The notes under the pieces were generated by a model that saw only the letters and a program-made list of their open reading frames with translations, made no database searches and had not been told where the DNA came from. A program made the position numbers and the translations under genes. A stretch of 64,000 nucleotides of DNA from Nostoc linckia NIES-25 (lineage in GTDB: Bacteria; Cyanobacteriota; Cyanobacteriia; Cyanobacteriales; Nostocaceae). The stretch spans positions 5,850,738 through 5,914,737 of the forward strand of contig NZ_AP018222.1 in the NCBI RefSeq assembly GCF_002368035.1, in the 5' to 3' direction. Positions 60,024-64,000 of this stretch are shown here, piece after piece (the first letter of the stretch is position 1; every line of letters begins with the position of its first letter).

Positions 60024-62054
60024 TTATCGCCAATCTTCCCAGTTTTGGTTAAAAATGGATGTATCCGGGAAGGCAGTCGGGTTACCATTTTTTTCCAACA
60101 AGCGTTTGAGTGCTTCTAGCTGTGGTTCTGGTTTGGGTAAGTCATCGACTAGTTGGTAAGGTGCGATCGCATTTTTAATCGCAAAGCTAGCAACGGTTCC
60201 CGCAGCTGCACCAGCCGACCATTCAAAGGAATGTACTCGATAAGCCGCGGCGGCAATATGACTAGTGCCAATGCTTTTACCTCCTACGAGTAAATTGTCA
60301 ATTTTCTGGGGAATCATCGCTCTCAGGGCGATTTGGAAGGGATAAGCTTGACCGGCACCGCGTCTTTCACCTGCACGTTCTGTGTTACCAGCGGCTTCTG
60401 GGGGACTGTTGGTCATACACGGATGGAAATCTATGGCGTAGTGACCAATACCCACAGCATCGGGGAAAATGGTAGAACGAGTCCGGCGCATTACTTTGTC
60501 TGGTGAAATCTCGCCCGCAATTACAGATGTCGCTTCTAACCCTGCCAGTGCGGCTGTTAATTGCCGATACATATCCGCTGGCAGAGTTTTGCGGTAATAT
60601 TCGTCATTGTAATTGCGGCGAGAAATATCAATTTCCCAAATCGTAAAGCCTCCCGGCTGCCCCCAACTTGGACGGCCAATGATGCGGCGTCCTTCTCGCA
60701 TGTAGGGATATTTCGATAAACCGTGTACTGTCCCCATCGGCGACTTTAGCCCCGCCACAAAGCGGTTATTGGGTCGCGGCTGCTTAACACCTTCCCCTAG
60801 TTGAGAATCCGTAGTTCCAGCCACCAACCAGTAATAGTAAGAGAGGGCATTTTCTTCACCTTTGCGGAGGGTTTCTGTCCGCAGTCCTCCCATCCAACCC
60901 CCTGACTGTAACTGCCCGGTACTTTGTAACTGTTGGCGAGTATAAATTAGGTTATCCTTAGCTGTTCCGGGGCGGTAGTCGTTACCCCAAGTCCAGTTTT
61001 GCATCGAAATATCACCTGGCGTCGCCGCATTAAAAGTTACACCACCAAATTTTGTGGATTGCCCTTTGTTGGGACTCCAAATGCGACGGTAGGTGAAAAC
61101 TAAGTCAAAATTAGCCAGCCGTGTCAATTCATAGCTAAAGTATGGCGAGTATTGTAAATAAAATGGCGGCATTGTCTGGGGTTGTGGTTCCTTAGTTGCC
61201 TCCATTGCAAAGGTGTAGGTAAAGCCTTGAGGGCAATAAGGATCGTTGGTGGTACTGGAAGCAGAAGGTTCCAAGTAAGAACGGGCATCTATGCCTAAGC
61301 GATAGGGGACATCAGCAAGAGCGATAATTTCCCCGGTTTCGCTGGCGTCTACAACATACCACTTGGGAGCATCTCCTTTAGTTTGCTTGGGAATGAAACG
61401 AAGAATGGTTTTGGTAAATCGAGACGAGTTATCGTAGCGATAGGCGTCTTCAATAACTTGAGATAAAGTAAAGGTGTTGAGAGGTGGTGCGCCTTTTGGT
61501 GGTTGATGTTGGATGGCGATCGCACTATTAATTAATTTCCCATCAGCACCGATTTCCAAATCCTTAATTACCGTGTTAGGAAACCATTGCAGCTTTCCTT
61601 TACCCTGCTTTTCTGCATCTTTCAGCATCTGAGCCAAAATTGCGTGAGCATCGTGGGGAAGAAAACAAGACTCACTAACCCAGCAATCACCAGGATTCAG
61701 TTTACCGTATTTACGCTCAATGCGGTTTCGCAATTCGAGATAGCCGCGAGAATAGAATTGCTTTGCCCGTTGGGTTGGGCGTTCATCTAATGCAGATGTC
61801 CCTTGGGCAGAAATTTGTCCTCCTAGCCAGTCAGTAATTTCGGTGAGGCAAACAGTTCGTCCTGCGAGTAACCCCTCATAAGCTGTAGCCGCACCGGATA
61901 GCCCGCCACCCACAACTAAAATATCGCAATTGACACTTTTATCTGGGCTTCTCGGTGGTGTTCCATTTGCCCCATCAAGTGCAACTAAGCTAAATATTAA
62001 ATTGAGACCGAACAGCGATGTCAAACCGTAACCGACTTTGTGTCTACATTTCAT
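60024..62054 (-). CDS. Exported FAD-dependent oxidoreductase
   Basis: This is a 676-residue protein. A signal peptide or anchor (about 1-30) precedes the dinucleotide-binding motif DILVVGGGLSGAATAYEG (about 44-61) and ITDWLGGQISAQGT. The latter motif is typical of the FAD_oxidored family that includes fumarate-reductase-like and ketosteroid-type flavoproteins. The C-terminal VGGKSIGTSHIAAAAYRVH closes the FAD site. Substrate unknown. It would act in the periplasm or at the membrane. It stands next to the amidohydrolase but about 130 bp apart, with no evidence of a shared role. Confidence 0.85.
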   Translation of the reverse strand: MKCRHKVGYGLTSLFGLNLIFSLVALDGANGTPPRSPDKSVNCDILVVGGGLSGAATAYEGLLAGRTVCLTEITDWLGGQISAQGTSALDERPTQRAKQFYSRGYLELRNRIERKYGKLNPGDCWVSESCFLPHDAHAILAQMLKDAEKQGKGKLQWFPNTVIKDLEIGADGKLINSAIAIQHQPPKGAPPLNTFTLSQVIEDAYRYDNSSRFTKTILRFIPKQTKGDAPKWYVVDASETGEIIALADVPYRLGIDARSYLEPSASSTTNDPYCPQGFTYTFAMEATKEPQPQTMPPFYLQYSPYFSYELTRLANFDLVFTYRRIWSPNKGQSTKFGGVTFNAATPGDISMQNWTWGNDYRPGTAKDNLIYTRQQLQSTGQLQSGGWMGGLRTETLRKGEENALSYYYWLVAGTTDSQLGEGVKQPRPNNRFVAGLKSPMGTVHGLSKYPYMREGRRIIGRPSWGQPGGFTIWEIDISRRNYNDEYYRKTLPADMYRQLTAALAGLEATSVIAGEISPDKVMRRTRSTIFPDAVGIGHYAIDFHPCMTNSPPEAAGNTERAGERRGAGQAYPFQIALRAMIPQKIDNLLVGGKSIGTSHIAAAAYRVHSFEWSAGAAAGTVASFAIKNAIAPYQLVDDLPKPEPQLEALKRLLEKNGNPTAFPDTSIFNQNWEDWR

Positions 62055-62555
62055 TGTTAGTAAACCCTTTCAAATCCTCTGTCACCTTGTAGACGGTAGC
62101 ATCGAAGAAATGTCGATCACAAGTATATTGAATTAGAACATGGCGTATGCGGAATACGGTTGAGTTAAGGAAATATATCTGTTGAGCTACGGTGTGCACA
62201 CATCTCTCTAGGAAACCAAAATCCTCGTAGATCCGTCATTATCCTCCTTAAAAAGGAGGACTTTGAGAGGTTTTTGCCCCAATACAGTTCAGTTAAAACT
62301 CGATCCTCCCTAACCCTCCTTAAAAAGGAGGGAACTAAGCCCCCCAATTTATCAGGGGGTTGGGGGGATCTTCCGAAGCTAAATACCGTTAACTGAACCG
62401 TATTGGTTTTTGCCCCCCTTTTTTAAGGGGGGTTGGGGGGATCAAAAGTCTGCGGCGAACTCTAGAAGACTTGTGTGTAAACCGTAGGGGGAGCAGGGGG
62501 AATGATTGAGGGTGACGCAAAGACAAGTCGGAGGGTAGCTAATGGGATTCCGATA
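62055..62555. other. Repeat-rich intergenic region
   Basis: This gap of about 500 bp holds alternating CTCCTTAAAAAGGAGG hairpins, GGGGGGTTGGGGGGATC runs and a MITE-like unit at 62279-62406. Similar mixed-polarity units are frequent in Nostocales intergenic DNA. No open frame is supported. Confidence 0.65.
62279..62406. mobile_element. MITE-like element with CCAATACRGTTCAGTTAA ends
   Basis: CCAATACAGTTCAGTTAA (62279-62296) is mirrored at 62389-62406 with a single mismatch. The flanks share the direct repeat GGTTTTTGCCCC (62269-62280 and 62405-62416), overlapping the ends. No transposase is inside. I recall such ends as common in Nostocales genomes. Confidence 0.6.
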
Positions 62556-63857
62556 TTAACCAAAACTTTGAACAACGTAGATATCATTTCCTGCATTATC
62601 GGCTAAAAACAAGCCGCTGTCAGTATTTTCGATATTTTCGCTACCCGCAATACCTTTTTGCAGAATTTGAATTATTCTTTGGGGACTAAAAGATTCCAAT
62701 TCCACAAACTTTCCAGATTCTAAAAATTCTATTTCTTCTGTAGAAAAATTTTGAAGAATTTCTCCAGATAATTTTTTTGCTGCTTGCGCTGATTCTGGAG
62801 AAGTTTGAATAAACATTCCGCGTTTAGCGGCAATAATTTGGCGTGGTGTTAATCCAATATCAATAATGATAATATTGCTATCTTGAAACCATTTAGGACT
62901 AGTGCGGAGATGGCGAACTAAACCGATTCCTTGGGGGCTGCAATCATGGAGGGCATAGACTTTAAGATCTGGATTGCGACGTAACATTTGCATCATAGTT
63001 TCAAAAATACCTTGAGGGTAACCAGTGATGCTGAGAATTGCACAGTTATTTTCAAAATGGAAATTATTAGCGATTAATAGTTGAGCAATAGTAGCGCGAT
63101 CGCAAACTATTAACCGATCGAAACTGTAAGCAGTAACATCAGGATTAAATGTAGCGAGGGTATTATCTTCGCGCGGGGAAGGAAGAATTTTGACAATTAA
63201 ACCATTAATTTGTCGCCAGCGATTTATCCAATTTTCAAATTCGTTTTGAGAAAATAAAAATTCTTGTGTCGATAGTCCTGAGTTTTGTAGTTGTTGAGTT
63301 CCCAAGTATATCGATACCATTCCCATGAGGACGCTCAAGGTAAAGGCATAGAAGGAACTTATCGTTAATATGCTGGTAGAAATTCCTGCACCGAGAATGA
63401 TAATTCCGATAATCTGTAAAACTCTGGCATTGGCTCTGCGACTTTTGAGGCTAAGTTTACTAGAATCGCTATTTTGAAAAACCTTAAAGATATAAATAGC
63501 ATTAAAAATAAACAGTAACAAGGCGACAATCTCTTGATTCCCGCCTGTTACACTAGCCGACGAAAAACCTATAAATCCGCTCAAGAATACATAGCCTAAA
63601 AACAAGCTCAATGCTGAAGAAAACGACCTACCTCCAAGACGAATATTTAAAAAATAAAATAATTGTTTTGGTGTAAAAAATAAAGTATTACTAGCAGAAA
63701 TATCGGATAAAACTTTGGCGAATAGAGGGTCAGTTATTTTGACTTTACTCATACTCGTGGGTTCAAAAGCAAACGGATGATTGCATTTTAAACACCGACC
63801 TTGATTAGCTGTCCGGTCTTTTAATTTATTATCAGTTCCGCATTTAATACACTTCAT
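62556..63857 (-). CDS. Zinc-ribbon membrane protein of unknown function
   Basis: This is a 433-residue protein. Residues 1-27 form a zinc ribbon (MKCIKCGTDNKLKD, then RCLKCNHPF). About four hydrophobic segments follow (80-103, 107-125, 145-165, 168-185). The C-terminal soluble domain (about 200-433) contains FDRLIVCDRATIAQLLI and ILSITGYPQGIFETMMQML, with the general order of a Toprim- or Rossmann-like fold. I do not recognise a named family. It seems a complete gene with a credible start and ordinary composition. Confidence 0.75.
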   Translation of the reverse strand: MKCIKCGTDNKLKDRTANQGRCLKCNHPFAFEPTSMSKVKITDPLFAKVLSDISASNTLFFTPKQLFYFLNIRLGGRSFSSALSLFLGYVFLSGFIGFSSASVTGGNQEIVALLLFIFNAIYIFKVFQNSDSSKLSLKSRRANARVLQIIGIIILGAGISTSILTISSFYAFTLSVLMGMVSIYLGTQQLQNSGLSTQEFLFSQNEFENWINRWRQINGLIVKILPSPREDNTLATFNPDVTAYSFDRLIVCDRATIAQLLIANNFHFENNCAILSITGYPQGIFETMMQMLRRNPDLKVYALHDCSPQGIGLVRHLRTSPKWFQDSNIIIIDIGLTPRQIIAAKRGMFIQTSPESAQAAKKLSGEILQNFSTEEIEFLESGKFVELESFSPQRIIQILQKGIAGSENIENTDSGLFLADNAGNDIYVVQSFG

Positions 63858-63886
63858 AATTTTTATTGGATATTAGTAGTGAACCT

Positions 63887-64000
63887 TTAGTTATCCAACA
63901 CCTGATTCGCCAGCAAAACATTGTAGTCTTCTCGTTGGCGAATTAGTCGATGTCTGCCATTTTCTAACAAAACTTCCGCAGGTTTAGGGCGGTGTAAAAA
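63887..64000 (-). CDS. 3' end of an unidentified gene cut by the window edge
   Basis: Reading leftward from base 64000, an open frame gives 37 residues (HRPKPAEVLLENGRHRLIRQ, then REDYNVLLANQVLDN) and stops at 63887. The pattern P-A-E-V-L-L-x-x-G followed by R-Q-R-E-x-Y resembles the C-termini of PLP-dependent diaminopimelate/ornithine-type decarboxylases, but the piece is too short to be sure. The stop lies 30 bp before the start of the zinc-ribbon gene. Confidence 0.4.
   Translation of the reverse strand, partial: FLHRPKPAEVLLENGRHRLIRQREDYNVLLANQVLDN

Overview
The window looks like the chromosome of a filamentous, heterocyst-forming cyanobacterium (Nostocales). It opens with a cyanobacterial-type 16S rRNA gene. 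HIP1 octamers (GCGATCGC) occur throughout, short tandem repeats fill many intergenic gaps, and there are a Ycf34 protein, a HetP-like protein, a DUF3082 protein and an XisI remnant. I could run no database search, so family names rest on motifs read by eye.

Layout. 1-8 kb: 5' four fifths of a 16S rRNA gene (minus strand), a trpC-type gene, a HetP-like gene, 1.5 kb of AT-rich non-coding DNA, a response regulator with an AraC output domain, and the DUF3082-ispE-rsmA cluster. 8-19 kb: housekeeping genes (PotA-type ATPase, PBP2, VanY-type carboxypeptidase, AEC and GPH transporters, a phosphoribosyltransferase, RtcA, a GlcD-type oxidase), an xisI pseudogene and a ParE-type toxin-antitoxin pair. 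19-26.4 kb: a NitT/TauT-type ABC transporter diverging from a three-gene operon (GTP cyclohydrolase II homologue, DUF1688 protein, uracil phosphoribosyltransferase). This operon matches the URC pyrimidine-degradation route. 26.6-36.3 kb: mostly small or housekeeping genes (DUF2294, DUF4360, nucleoside-type permease, CCA-adding enzyme, Ycf34, a hemerythrin-domain protein), separated by MITE-like and palindromic repeats.

36,363-58,741 is an integrated mobile element of about 22.4 kb. A 19-bp direct repeat bounds it. The right copy lies inside the last codons of an M20 amidohydrolase gene, and the left copy still carries what looks like the original 3' end of that gene. The right arm (plus strand) holds small genes, a 1147-residue primase/DUF3987 replication protein and a tyrosine recombinase with an altered catalytic set. 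An XRE-type regulator with a candidate operator sits at the divergence point near 51.9 kb. The long leftward arm first encodes small proteins, a ParM-like actin with a probable ParR partner, membrane proteins and an FtsK/HerA-like ATPase. After two terminators comes an eleven-gene operon of unrecognised, structure-like proteins: a tandem paralogue pair, a probable jelly-roll fibre or receptor-binding protein, a Cys-rich protein, and an 857-residue coiled-coil protein. I recognised no terminase, portal, major capsid or relaxase. The element may be a plasmid-like provirus, a satellite, or an integrative plasmid carrying an undescribed surface or particle-forming system.

The strongest oddity at DNA level is a 17-bp palindrome, present four times plus half-sites inside the primase gene and read in two different reading frames. 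This means the DNA is conserved rather than the protein, as expected of an origin or a partition site.

58.7-64 kb: the amidohydrolase, an exported FAD-dependent oxidoreductase, a MITE-rich gap, a zinc-ribbon membrane protein, and the 3' end of a further gene cut by the window edge.
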